Source: Streptomyces sp. Isolate_45
GTDB taxonomy: Bacteria; Actinomycetota; Actinomycetes; Streptomycetales; Streptomycetaceae
Direction of reading: 5' to 3'
Length of the DNA: 64,000 bases
Assembly: GCF_024721315.2 (NCBI RefSeq)
Contig: NZ_JANFAK020000010.1
Coordinates: 1-64,000, forward strand
Positions 9,210 to 17,449 of the stretch are shown in pieces (positions within the stretch are counted from its first letter, which is position 1; each line of letters begins with the position of its first letter). The position numbers and the translations under genes were made by a program. The notes under the pieces were generated by a model. That model saw only the letters and a program-made list of their open reading frames with translations, did no database searches and was not told the DNA's origin.

Positions 9210-9922
9210 GCGCCTCCCGCGATCCCTTCGACTTCGACGCGAAGGGCCGACCGTACGAGAAGAAGGACCCCATGCTCCTGGTGCCCCTGTACGAGCACCC
9301 CGCCGACCGTCCCGAGGCCTGGGAGCGGCTGATCCGCTCCGCGGGCCGGCTCCACTCGGTGGTGCTCAACCCCGACAGCGGTCCCGGCGCGGCCAGGGAC
9401 GAGCGGTTCGCCGCCGTCGCCGAACGCCTCCGCGACGCCGGCGTGGCCGTCCTCGGGTACGCCGACACCGACTACGGTCGGCGCCCGCACGGGGCCGTCG
9501 TCCAGGACCTGCTCCGGCACCGGGACTGGTACGCCACCGACGGGGCCTTCCTCGACCAGGCCGCCGCCGGCCCGGAACTCCTGCCCCATTACACGCGGCT
9601 GGCCGTCGCCGCCCGGGCGGCCGGCGCCCGTACGCTCGTCCTGAACCACGGAGTCCACCCGCATCCCGGGTACGCCGGGCTCGCCGACCTGCTCGTCACC
9701 TTCGAGGGCCCCTGGGACGCCTACCGGGACGCGGCCACCGCCCCGCCCTGGACGGCGGACCACCCGGCGCAGCGCTTCTGCCACCTCGTGTACGCCGTCC
9801 CGCGGGACGCGCCCGCCGCCGAACTCGCGGAGCAGCGCCGTGCCGGGGTCCACTGCGCGGTCCCCGGCACGGGCGCGCACCCGTGGGGAACCCTCCCGTA
9901 CGCCTTGGAGGCGGCCGGATGA
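9206..9922 (+). CDS. Spherulin-4 / Sph3-like protein (GH135-related), no signal peptide
   Basis: This 238-residue protein resembles spherulation-specific family 4 proteins, whose fungal member Sph3 (GH135) cleaves GAG at GalNAc. Recognisable elements are MLLVPLYEHP, GRLHSVVLNPDSGPG, TDGAFLDQ and LADLLVTFEGPWDAY. Asp117 and Glu167 fit catalytic acids, but the residue after Asp117 is Gln118, where the family usually has Glu. There is no signal peptide whether translation begins at GTG 9206 or at the internal ATG near 9272, so the product looks cytosolic. It overlaps both neighbours by 4 nt. It could be an active hydrolase on the cytosolic side, or a polymer-binding protein with reduced activity. 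Confidence 0.75.
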   Translation: MSASRDPFDFDAKGRPYEKKDPMLLVPLYEHPADRPEAWERLIRSAGRLHSVVLNPDSGPGAARDERFAAVAERLRDAGVAVLGYADTDYGRRPHGAVVQDLLRHRDWYATDGAFLDQAAAGPELLPHYTRLAVAARAAGARTLVLNHGVHPHPGYAGLADLLVTFEGPWDAYRDAATAPPWTADHPAQRFCHLVYAVPRDAPAAELAEQRRAGVHCAVPGTGAHPWGTLPYALEAAG

Positions 9923-10725
9923 AGCGTTTCGCCGCCCTCCTGGTCACGGCGCTGCTCCTGCTCACCGCCTGTACCTCCGGCCGCGACGACGAGGGCCCGG
10001 TTCCGGGTCCGGACCAGGCGCCGGGGGAGCGCTGGAAGCCGGTGCCGGGCATCGCCTGGCAGTGGCAGCTCAGCGGCGGGCTCGACACCTCCGTCGACGT
10101 GCCGGTCTACGACGTCGACGGGTTCACCACCACCAAGGAGCAGGTCGCCGGGCTCAAGAAGGACGGCCGCCGCACCATCTGCTACCTCTCCACCGGGGCC
10201 TGGGAGGACTTCCGGCCCGACGCGGGCGACTTCCCGAAGGCGCTGCTCGGCAAGGGCAACGGCTGGCAGGGCGAACGCTGGCTCGACATCCGCCGGCTCG
10301 ACGCGCTCGAACCGCTCATGGCCGCCCGCTTCGACATGTGTCGGGACAAGGGCTTCGACGCCGTGGAGCCCGACAACATGGACGGCTACGACAACCCCTC
10401 CGGGTTCCCGCTCACGGCCGACGACCAGCTCGCCTACAACCGGCTGATCGCCCGCCTCGCGCACGACCGGGGACTGGCGGTCGGTCTGAAGAACGACCTC
10501 GACCAGATCCCGCAGCTGGTCGGCGAGTTCGACTTCGCGGTGAACGAGCAGTGCGCCGAATACCGCGAGTGCGAGCGGTTGACCCCCTTCATCGAGGCGG
10601 GCAAGGCCGTGTTCCACGTCGAGTACGAACTCCCCGCGGACCGCTTCTGCGAGCGCTCGCGGCAGCTGAAGCTCAGCTCCCTGGAGAAGAAGTACGAACT
10701 GGGAGCCTGGCGCAAGGCCTGCTAG
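9919..10725 (+). CDS. GH114 endo-alpha-1,4-polygalactosaminidase lipoprotein (Ega3-like)
   Basis: This 268-residue lipoprotein has signal peptide MKRFAALLVTALLLLTAC, with the lipobox cysteine at residue 18. The mature part is a single GH114 TIM barrel. The hallmark GFDAVEPDNMDGYDN places the predicted nucleophile/base at Asp152, and NEQCAEYREC supplies Glu210 as acid. These correspond to the Asp and Glu reported for fungal Ega3, which cuts alpha-1,4-linked galactosamine. It begins with an ATGA overlap and an SD of GGAGG. As a surface-anchored hydrolase it would act on polymer deacetylated by the Agd3-like enzyme. Only a weak hairpin (10753-10766) follows before the convergent kinase gene. Confidence 0.9.
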   Translation: MKRFAALLVTALLLLTACTSGRDDEGPVPGPDQAPGERWKPVPGIAWQWQLSGGLDTSVDVPVYDVDGFTTTKEQVAGLKKDGRRTICYLSTGAWEDFRPDAGDFPKALLGKGNGWQGERWLDIRRLDALEPLMAARFDMCRDKGFDAVEPDNMDGYDNPSGFPLTADDQLAYNRLIARLAHDRGLAVGLKNDLDQIPQLVGEFDFAVNEQCAEYRECERLTPFIEAGKAVFHVEYELPADRFCERSRQLKLSSLEKKYELGAWRKAC

Positions 10726-10752
10726 GGCCTGCGGGGCCGGGGGTCGGGGGCC

Positions 10753-10766
10753 GAGCGGGACCGCTC
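10753..10766. terminator. Short hairpin between convergent genes
   Basis: GAGCGG-GA-CCGCTC forms a 6-bp stem with a 2-nt loop, overlapping the last codon of the kinase gene. It is the only hairpin between the GH114 gene and the convergent kinase. The loop is very tight and termination here is uncertain. Confidence 0.3.
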
Positions 10767-11991
10767 AGGTCGGGAGGATCGCGTGGACGCGGTAGCCGCC
10801 GCTGAAGCGGGGGCCCGCGAAGCAGGAGCCGCCCAGGGCGACCGCCCGTTCGCGCATGCCGAGCAGGCCGTGCCCGCCGTGCGGATCGGAGGGTTCCGGC
10901 GACGGGTCCGCCCCGTCGCCCCCGTCGTCCAGCACGGTCACCTCCACCGAGGCGCCGACCCGCACCACGCTGACCTCGGCCCGGGTCCCCGGGCCGGCGT
11001 GCTTGCGGACGTTGGTCAGCGCCTCCTGGATCACCCGGTACGCCGCCAGGTCCACGGCAGAGGGCAGCGCGGCCCGCTCCCGCCCCAGTTCCACGAAGAC
11101 CTCCACCGGCAGGCCGGCGTTGCGGAAGGTGTCCAACAGCTCGTCCAGCACGGCCAGTCCGGGCGCGGGCTCGGTCGGGGCCTCCGGGTCACCGGACTGC
11201 CGCAGCAGCCCGACCGTGGCCCGCAGCTCGTTCAGCGCGGAACGGCTGGCCTCCCGTACGTGGGCGAGGGCCTCCTTGGCCTGGTCGGGGCGCCGGTCCA
11301 TGACGTGCGCCGCGACGCCCGCCTGCACGTTGACCAGGGCGATGTGGTGGGCCACCACGTCGTGGAGGTCCCGGGCGATGCGCAGCCGTTCCTCCGCGAC
11401 CCGCCGCCGGGCTTCCTCCTCCCGGGTGCGTTCGGCCCGTTCGGCGCGCTCCCGTATCGCGTCGACGAAGGCCCGACGGCTGCGGACCGCGTCGCCGGCC
11501 GCAGCCGCCATCCCGGTCCAGGCGAAGACGCCGAGGTTCTCCTGCGCGTACCAGGGCAGCGGGCCTGCCAGCATGGCCAGGCCCGTCAGTCCGGCCATGG
11601 TGAGCAGGCCCACCCGCCAGGTCGTGGGCCGGTCGGTGAGCGCCGCCACCGTGTACAGGGCGATCACCGCGCACATCACGACGGGCGCCCGCGGCTCGCC
11701 GGTCGTCAGCTCCAGCAGCGACAGCCCGCAGGTGACGGCGAGCACGAGGCGGGGCCGCCTGCGCCGCTCCACCAGGGCCGCCGCGCCGAGCAGCATCAGC
11801 AGCAGCGAGAACGGTTCCGGGGCCCGGGTCCCGAAGGTGGGTCCGTGCGGTCCGTGGGGATCGGCGAACGACCCGACGACCATCGCCACGAACGCCCCGA
11901 CCGCGAGACCGGCGTCGGTGGCCAGCGGATGGGCCCGCAGCCACTGCCGGGTGCGGGCGAACGGCTGCCCGGGGTCTGTGCTCACCCGCAT
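10765..11991 (-). CDS. Sensor histidine kinase (HisKA_3, NarL-partner type)
   Basis: This 408-residue membrane sensor kinase has about five to six hydrophobic segments in residues 20-165. A dimerisation/phosphoacceptor helix follows, with RDLHDVVAHH (phospho-His at residue 210), then an HATPase domain with N-box EALTNVRKHAG and glycine box GGHGLLGMRERA. This subclass phosphorylates NarL/LuxR regulators. No response regulator is adjacent; the nearest NarL-type regulator is at 22101 on the other strand. An upstream gene at 12023 is on the same strand but 31 nt away. The signal sensed is unknown. Its position beside the polysaccharide cassette is suggestive but convergent. Confidence 0.92.
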   Translation of the reverse strand: MRVSTDPGQPFARTRQWLRAHPLATDAGLAVGAFVAMVVGSFADPHGPHGPTFGTRAPEPFSLLLMLLGAAALVERRRRPRLVLAVTCGLSLLELTTGEPRAPVVMCAVIALYTVAALTDRPTTWRVGLLTMAGLTGLAMLAGPLPWYAQENLGVFAWTGMAAAAGDAVRSRRAFVDAIRERAERAERTREEEARRRVAEERLRIARDLHDVVAHHIALVNVQAGVAAHVMDRRPDQAKEALAHVREASRSALNELRATVGLLRQSGDPEAPTEPAPGLAVLDELLDTFRNAGLPVEVFVELGRERAALPSAVDLAAYRVIQEALTNVRKHAGPGTRAEVSVVRVGASVEVTVLDDGGDGADPSPEPSDPHGGHGLLGMRERAVALGGSCFAGPRFSGGYRVHAILPT

Positions 11992-12022
11992 AAGGTACGG
12001 GCTGTCGCCCGGCCCGCGTCGG

Positions 12023-12745
12023 TCAGGCGGTCCGCGGGGGAGGCGGCGGCGGGGGCCGCTGCCCGAGCGGGACGCGGGAGCGGGCGGGCCCCCACTTCGC
12101 CCGGACCGCGCACAGCGCCATGACGGCGGCGATGGCCGCCAGGTGCTCCTTGCCCGCCAGGTTGTTCTTGATGATCACCTCGGCGATCATCACGACGACC
12201 ACCAGGGCGCCGGTGAGGTACGCCCGGTAGCGCCAGCACACGTAGATCGCGAGGCCCACCACGGCCGCGGAGGGCCCGGTGTCGTTGACGATCCGGTCGG
12301 ACTCCGGCAGGCCGAGGGGGTGGTCGGCGCCCAGCGAGAGCCCGATCCGGGCGTACGTGGTCCCGGCGAGGGTGGCGACGTAGCCGATCAGCAGGGTCCG
12401 CCACCAGCCGATGCAGATCTCCGAGATCCCGAAGACCAGCAGGATCTGCGCGAGCGCCCCCCACACGGGCAGGTCCAGCGCCGGCACGAACAGCGAGAGC
12501 GGCGTGCGCAGGAGCGCCGGCCACAGGGGATCGGCCGCCTTGACGGAACCGAGGTCCTGGACCGGTTGGAAGCCCCAGGGGGTGTTCTGCACGATCTGGA
12601 AGACGGACGTCAGGCACACGGCGCCGATCGTCATCGGGACGGCCCGCCACCCGTCCCGTACGAGCGCGTCCCGGACGGTCCCGAACATGGGACCCCACTC
12701 GCGGTGGGCGAAGCGTCGCAGTGGGCCCGTCGTCCGCGCTGTCAC
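12023..12745 (-). CDS. Rhomboid-like polytopic membrane protein
   Basis: This 240-residue protein has about six hydrophobic segments and a proline-rich C-terminus. A DTGPSAAVVG segment and a later NNLAGKEHLAAI could be the Ser and His positions of a rhomboid-type fold, but the canonical GxSG is GPSA here, so proteolytic activity is doubtful. GTG at 12745 overlaps the stop of the upstream MprF-like gene (GTGA), so the two are translationally coupled and probably functionally linked. Rhomboid-like is my best assignment; the safe call is a conserved actinobacterial membrane protein. Confidence 0.6.
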   Translation of the reverse strand: MTARTTGPLRRFAHREWGPMFGTVRDALVRDGWRAVPMTIGAVCLTSVFQIVQNTPWGFQPVQDLGSVKAADPLWPALLRTPLSLFVPALDLPVWGALAQILLVFGISEICIGWWRTLLIGYVATLAGTTYARIGLSLGADHPLGLPESDRIVNDTGPSAAVVGLAIYVCWRYRAYLTGALVVVVMIAEVIIKNNLAGKEHLAAIAAVMALCAVRAKWGPARSRVPLGQRPPPPPPPRTA

Positions 12746-14625
12746 CTAATCGTCTCCAGATGTCTGCGGTGCAGCCACTTCGGCAGGCCGGGCGCCTCCA
12801 GGAAGCCCTCGGCCCGGCCCGCCGCGATGCCGATCCGCAGCAGGTCGGAACTCTTCTCGAAGAGCATGAACCGCGGTTCCCAGATCGGCCGGTATTTGGC
12901 GTTGGCCCGGTAGAGGGACTCGATCTGCCACCAGCGGGAGAAGAAGCTCAGCAACGAGCGCCACATGCGCAGCACCGGACCCGCGCCGAGCCTGGACCCC
13001 CGCTCGAAGACGGAACGGAACATCGCGAAGTTCAGCGAGACCTGTGTGACCCCGATCTCCTTGGAGCGTTCCAGGAGTTCGATGACCATGAACTCCATCA
13101 GGCCGTTCTCGGAATCACGGTCACGGCGCATCAGATCGAGGGAGAGCCCCTTCGGGCCCCACGGCACGAAGGACAGCACGGCCCGCAGGTCGCCGTTCCC
13201 GTCCGTGCACTCCAGCATCACGCACTGGCCGTCGTCCGGGTCGCCCAGCCGGCCCAGTGCCATGGAGAAGCCGCGCTCGGTCGCGCCGTCGCGCCAGTCG
13301 TCGGCCCGCTCCAGCAGCACCGCCATCTCGGCGGCCGGGATGTCGGCGTGCCGGCGGATCCGGACGGTGTACCCGGCCCGCTTGACGCGGTTGTAGGCCT
13401 GGCGGACCGTGCGCATGGCCCGACCCTCCAGGGTGAACTCGGCGGTCTCGACGATGGCCTCGTCGCCCAGTTCCAGCGCGTCCAGGCCGTGCCGGGCGTA
13501 GATCTGCCCGGCCTCCTCGCTCGCGCCCATCACGGCCGGTACCCAGCCGTGCTCGCGGGCCTCCGCCAGCCACGGCTCGATCGCCCCGGGCCAGGCCTCG
13601 GGGTCACCGATGGGGTCGCCGGAGGCCAGCGAGACCCCTCCGACGACCCGGTAGGTGACGGCCGCCTTCCCGGTGGGGGACCAGATGACGGACTTCTCGC
13701 GGCGCAGCGCGAAGTAGCCGAGGGAGTCCCGGTCGCCCTGCTTGGCGAGCAGCGCCCTCAGCCGGCGCTCGTCCTCGGCGGTGAGCGGGTCGACGGCCCG
13801 GCGGGAGCGGAAGGCCGCGAACAGCACGGCGAGCAGCAGCAGCATCGACATCACGTTGATGAAGACGTCGACCCAGCCGGGCGTGGTGATGGCGTTGTAG
13901 GCCTTGTCGTCCGGCGCCAGCGTGATCAGCCGCATCACGCCGTACCGCCAGCGGGCCAGGAAGGTCGCGTCGGCCCGGTCGGCGTCGGTGTTGGTCGCGC
14001 CGACGAGCAGGGCGGCGATCAGCGAGGTGACGAGCAGGCCGACGGCGCCCACCGCGGTCGCCAGCCGGGGGTTGGAGCGGTCGCCCTTCGCGTAGAACTC
14101 GTGGCGGCCCAGCAGGAGGGCGCCGACGAAGGCCGCGGTGAGGGCGAGCGAGACCCAGTTCTGCGCGTGGTCGCGGAACTCCGGGTAGCAGAAGTCGAGT
14201 TCACCCCCCGAACAGGGGGCGAAGGCGGCGACGAGGAAGGCCAGCAGCAGCAGTCCGCCGACGACGAGGTTCAGGATCCAGGCGGCCCGCTTGCGGCGGC
14301 CCATCGTGACCGCGAGCAGCAGCGAGAAGAGCCCGGAGGCGAAACCCGCGGTGAGCAGGTACGGGGTGTAGAAGTCGGCGGTGTTGTGCCGACGCAGGTC
14401 CTGGCCCAGCGACAGCCACACCGCGCTGAGGAAGTTGATGAAGGTGACGGCCCGCAGGTACCAGACCGCGAAGCCCGCGGCGCGCCGCGAACGGGGCGTC
14501 CCCCTGCGGGTCTCCGGTTTCCCGGCGGGGTCGCCGCCGGAAATCCTTCTGCCGTCGGCACCCTTGCCGGCCGCCTGATCGAGGCTCCGGTCGGTCTCTG
14601 CGCTGGTCAAGCGGACCTCTCCCAT
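12742..14625 (-). CDS. MprF/LysX-like phosphatidylglycerol aminoacyltransferase (DUF2156)
   Basis: This 627-residue protein has an N-terminal membrane part with about six hydrophobic segments (residues 50-285). A cytosolic GNAT-like DUF2156 domain follows (about 290-610), as in lysyl-phosphatidylglycerol synthases. Conserved-looking blocks are VVGGVSLASGDPIGDPE, GFSMALGRLGD, FVPWGPKGLSLDLMRR and SLNFAMFRSVFERG. Such enzymes move an amino acid from tRNA to phosphatidylglycerol and reduce surface negative charge. There is no lysyl-tRNA synthetase domain, unlike mycobacterial LysX. The start at ATG 14625 has no strong SD; a TTG about 15 nt downstream behind GGGAGAGG is an alternative. It is coupled to the rhomboid-like gene. 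Confidence 0.85.
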   Translation of the reverse strand: MGEVRLTSAETDRSLDQAAGKGADGRRISGGDPAGKPETRRGTPRSRRAAGFAVWYLRAVTFINFLSAVWLSLGQDLRRHNTADFYTPYLLTAGFASGLFSLLLAVTMGRRKRAAWILNLVVGGLLLLAFLVAAFAPCSGGELDFCYPEFRDHAQNWVSLALTAAFVGALLLGRHEFYAKGDRSNPRLATAVGAVGLLVTSLIAALLVGATNTDADRADATFLARWRYGVMRLITLAPDDKAYNAITTPGWVDVFINVMSMLLLLAVLFAAFRSRRAVDPLTAEDERRLRALLAKQGDRDSLGYFALRREKSVIWSPTGKAAVTYRVVGGVSLASGDPIGDPEAWPGAIEPWLAEAREHGWVPAVMGASEEAGQIYARHGLDALELGDEAIVETAEFTLEGRAMRTVRQAYNRVKRAGYTVRIRRHADIPAAEMAVLLERADDWRDGATERGFSMALGRLGDPDDGQCVMLECTDGNGDLRAVLSFVPWGPKGLSLDLMRRDRDSENGLMEFMVIELLERSKEIGVTQVSLNFAMFRSVFERGSRLGAGPVLRMWRSLLSFFSRWWQIESLYRANAKYRPIWEPRFMLFEKSSDLLRIGIAAGRAEGFLEAPGLPKWLHRRHLETIR

Positions 14626-14705
14626 GAAAAGCGATGATATGGGGCATCGCAGTCCACAGGCGCCGCGGGCGCCGCGGACAGGTCAGGTCCGCGGTGCCCG
14701 TCGCC

Positions 14706-15770
14706 TCAGTCCACCGGCGCTTCCACGGCCCGCTCCGGGAGGTCCGCCGCGAGCGCGGCTGCCGCCTGGACCAGGGGGAGCGCCAGCAATGCCCCGGTTC
14801 CTTCTCCCACTGTGACGCCGTGGTCGAGCACAGGGTTGAGTGCCATTCGATCGAGTGCCTTCGCCTGGCCCGGTTCGCCGCCGGCCTGACCCGCCAACCA
14901 CCAGTCGGGAGCGCGGAACGCGGCCCGCTGGGCCACCAGTCCGCACGCCGCCGAAACGACCCCGTCGAGGATGACCGGCGTACGGCGCACCGCGCACTGG
15001 AGGAGGAAACCGGTGATCGCGGCGACGTCCGCACCGCCGACCGCCGCCAGCAGGGCCACCTGATCGCCGAGGACCGGACGGGCCCGGCGCAGCGCGTCAC
15101 GGATCGCCGCGCACTTGCGCATCCAGGTCAGGTCGTCGATCGCGACCCCGCCGCGGCCGGTGACCACGGAGGCGTCGGTGCCGCAGAGCGCGGCGACGAG
15201 GGTGGCGGCCACCGTGGTGCCGCCCACGCTCAGGTCCCCGAGGACGACCAGGTCCGTACCGGAGTCGGCCTCCTCGTCGGCGATGCGGATGCCGAGCGCC
15301 AGGGCGGCCCGCGCCTCCTCGACCGTCAGGGCGTCCTCCCGGTCGATCCGCCCGCTGCCGCGCCGGACGCGGTGGCGCACCACGTCCTCGGGCAGCAGCT
15401 CCGGATCGCAGTCCAGGCCCGCGTCCACGATCCGTACGCCGGCACCGAAGCGGCCGGCCAGGATGGACACCGGGCTGTTCCCGTCGAGGACGGAGCGGAC
15501 CAGTTCGTGGGCGGTGCCGGCGGCCCGGGCGGAGACGCCCTCGGCGGCGATCCCGTGGTCGGCGGCGAACAGCACGACGCGCGGCCGCTCCACGGGCCGG
15601 ACCGGGACCCGGCCCTGCGCCGCGGCCAGCCACTCGGCGAGGTCGTCGAGCCGGCCCAGCGCGCCGGGCGGCACCGCCAGTCGCTCACGGCGCTCCTCGG
15701 CGTCACGCCGGACGCCCCCGTCGGGGCGCTCGATCAGATCGGAGAAGTCGTCGAGATTCAGCGTGGTCAT
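14706..15770 (-). CDS. cobT: Nicotinate-nucleotide--dimethylbenzimidazole phosphoribosyltransferase
   Basis: CobT makes alpha-ribazole phosphate, the lower ligand precursor of cobalamin. The 354-residue protein is of normal length. It shows AADHGIAAEGVSA, FGAGVRIVDAGLD, GDLSVGGTTVAATL and the C-terminal HGVTVGEGTGALLALPL, which contains the catalytic glutamate. It lies downstream of the cobU fusion on the same strand with a 106-nt gap. cobS, which uses its product, is 5.5 kb away on the other strand. Confidence 0.96.
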   Translation of the reverse strand: MTTLNLDDFSDLIERPDGGVRRDAEERRERLAVPPGALGRLDDLAEWLAAAQGRVPVRPVERPRVVLFAADHGIAAEGVSARAAGTAHELVRSVLDGNSPVSILAGRFGAGVRIVDAGLDCDPELLPEDVVRHRVRRGSGRIDREDALTVEEARAALALGIRIADEEADSGTDLVVLGDLSVGGTTVAATLVAALCGTDASVVTGRGGVAIDDLTWMRKCAAIRDALRRARPVLGDQVALLAAVGGADVAAITGFLLQCAVRRTPVILDGVVSAACGLVAQRAAFRAPDWWLAGQAGGEPGQAKALDRMALNPVLDHGVTVGEGTGALLALPLVQAAAALAADLPERAVEAPVD

Positions 15771-15876
15771 CTGCCAGAGCGTACAGCCGGTGAGGCCCTG
15801 CCCAAGCCCCCTGCGCGCGGGGTCGGCGAGCCCGTCCGGGGCCGCTCCGGCCCGGTCCGAGACCGGGAGCGGCGCC

Positions 15877-17082
15877 CTACTCCTTGAGCACCGCCACCTG
15901 CCCCGCGACGACGAGCAGCACGTGCTCGCACTCCCCGGCCACCGCGTTGTTCAGCCGCCCCAACTCGTCCCGGAAACGGCGCCCCGACGCCGTCGCCGGC
16001 ACCACCCCCGAACCCACCTCGTTGCTGACCAGCACCACCGGGCGGCGGGTCGCGCGGACGGCCACCACCAGATCGGCGACCCGCTCGCGCAGCCGCTTCT
16101 GCCCGTCGGTCGCCCACACCGCGTCGTCCCAGGCCCCGACCCGGTCCATGGCGTCGGTGAGCCACAGCGCCAGGCAGTCGATCAGCAGGGCGGGCCCGGC
16201 CGCCTCCAGCAGGGGGACGAGTTCGCAGGTCTCCGCCGTCCGCCAGCTCGCCGGCCGCCGCTCCCGGTGCAGACCGACCCGCTGGGCCCATTCCGAATCG
16301 CCGTCGCGGATACCGCCCGTGGCCACGTAGACCACCTCCGGATAGGCCGCCAGCCGCCGCTCCGCCTCGAAGGACTTGCCCGAGCGGGCCCCGCCCAGCA
16401 CCAGGGTCCGGCGCGGCACGTCCGGTGCCTCGTGGTAGTCGCCGGCGACGACCGTGGTCCCGTCCGGCACCACCCGCGCACCCGCGGCCGCGCACCGGCG
16501 CTCCAGCTCCCGCCCCGGCGGGGTGTCGTGGTCCAGGTGCACGGCGATCACGTCCGTGGCCGGGCCGACCGCGCCGCTCGCCCGCAGCCGTGCCAGCGCC
16601 TCGGGCCGGCCCAACACGTCGGCCAGCACCATGTCGTACGCGCGCCGCGCCGTCGTCCCGTCGGTACCGGCCGGCGCCCCGCCCGGCGGCAGGTACAGCA
16701 GCCGGCTGCCGTCCGGTCCGGTGACGTCGTAGCCGGTGCCCGGCGCGTCCATCGGAACCGCCCGCACCCGGTGCCCGCTGATCACCGTGACCTCCCGCCC
16801 GTCCGGGACCCGCCCGGCGGTCGGCAGCCCCGGCGGGAGCTCGACGGGCGGCCCGTCGTGCGGATGGGTGAGCAGCACCTGCCGTACGCCGGCCAGCGAA
16901 TGGCCCGCACGGGCCCCGGCCAGCACCGCCCCGGGGGTCAGGTCGAGCAGCAGCGCCCCGTCCACGAGGACGGCGGTCGCGGCGCGGGACCGGGTGCCCA
17001 CGGAGACCGCGCAGGCGGCGCAGGGACAGCCGGGGCGGGGCAGTCCTTCGGGTGTACCGGTGCCGAGCAGAGTGAGTTCCAC
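15877..17082 (-). CDS. cobU: MBL-fold domain fused to CobU (adenosylcobinamide kinase/guanylyltransferase)
   Basis: This is a 401-residue two-domain protein. Residues 1 to about 225 resemble a metallo-beta-lactamase fold: LGTGTPEGLPRPGCPCAACA, then LTHPHDGPP, then HLDHDTPPG. The metal motif is only partly kept (HPHD). Residues about 228-401 are CobU: the P-loop GGARSGKS, the guanylyl-site segment HRERRPASWRT, LIDCLALWLTD and VSNEVGSGVVP. CobU phosphorylates adenosylcobinamide and attaches GMP. GTG at 17082 is chosen because GGGAGG lies about 9 nt upstream; the frame runs open to 17250. This fusion occurs in other Streptomyces. The MBL part may act on a cobinamide-related phosphodiester, but that is inference. 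Confidence 0.93.
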   Translation of the reverse strand: MELTLLGTGTPEGLPRPGCPCAACAVSVGTRSRAATAVLVDGALLLDLTPGAVLAGARAGHSLAGVRQVLLTHPHDGPPVELPPGLPTAGRVPDGREVTVISGHRVRAVPMDAPGTGYDVTGPDGSRLLYLPPGGAPAGTDGTTARRAYDMVLADVLGRPEALARLRASGAVGPATDVIAVHLDHDTPPGRELERRCAAAGARVVPDGTTVVAGDYHEAPDVPRRTLVLGGARSGKSFEAERRLAAYPEVVYVATGGIRDGDSEWAQRVGLHRERRPASWRTAETCELVPLLEAAGPALLIDCLALWLTDAMDRVGAWDDAVWATDGQKRLRERVADLVVAVRATRRPVVLVSNEVGSGVVPATASGRRFRDELGRLNNAVAGECEHVLLVVAGQVAVLKE

Positions 17083-17176
17083 ACGGAGATCCTCCCGCGT
17101 CGCCGGGACTGCTGCGCGCCCGGTTACTCTGCGGGCACACTCAACCTGGAAGAGTGGACGACCAACGGAGGCGGAC

Positions 17177-17389
17177 ATGGCGTGGACGTGGCGGTTCGAG
17201 ACGGCCGAGGGCACCGAGACCACTCCGGCGGTGACACCGGAGGAGTTCACGACTCAGGGGGACGCGGAGTCCTGGATCGGTGAGTACTGGAAGGACCTGC
17301 TGGAAGGCGGTACCGAGCAGGTGAAGCTGTCCGACGACACCGGCACCGAGCTGTACACGATGAGCCTGCGCGCGGCTCTCGACGCCTGA
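17177..17389 (+). CDS. Small conserved hypothetical protein
   Basis: This 70-residue acidic protein starts MAWTWRFETAEG with a strong SD (GGAGGCGG) before ATG 17177. It is soluble, with no membrane segment or cysteine. The sequence alternates short strands and a helix (DAESWIGEYWKDLL) and looks like a compact alpha/beta domain. I recognise it only as a family common in Streptomyces without known function. It is divergent from cobU, and a strong hairpin follows the stop codon. Confidence 0.8.
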   Translation: MAWTWRFETAEGTETTPAVTPEEFTTQGDAESWIGEYWKDLLEGGTEQVKLSDDTGTELYTMSLRAALDA

Positions 17390-17403
17390 TCCGGCAGGAG
17401 GCG

Positions 17404-17435
17404 GTCCGCCCCCGGCCCGAGGGCCGGGGGCGGAC
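17404..17435. terminator. Bidirectional hairpin terminator
   Basis: Arms of 15 nt (17404-17418 and 17421-17435, GTCCGCCCCCGGCCC and its complement) pair perfectly around a 2-nt loop. It lies between the small gene at 17177 and the convergent methyltransferase gene, and can serve both. Confidence 0.85.
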
Positions 17436-17449
17436 GCTCCGTGGCCGCG

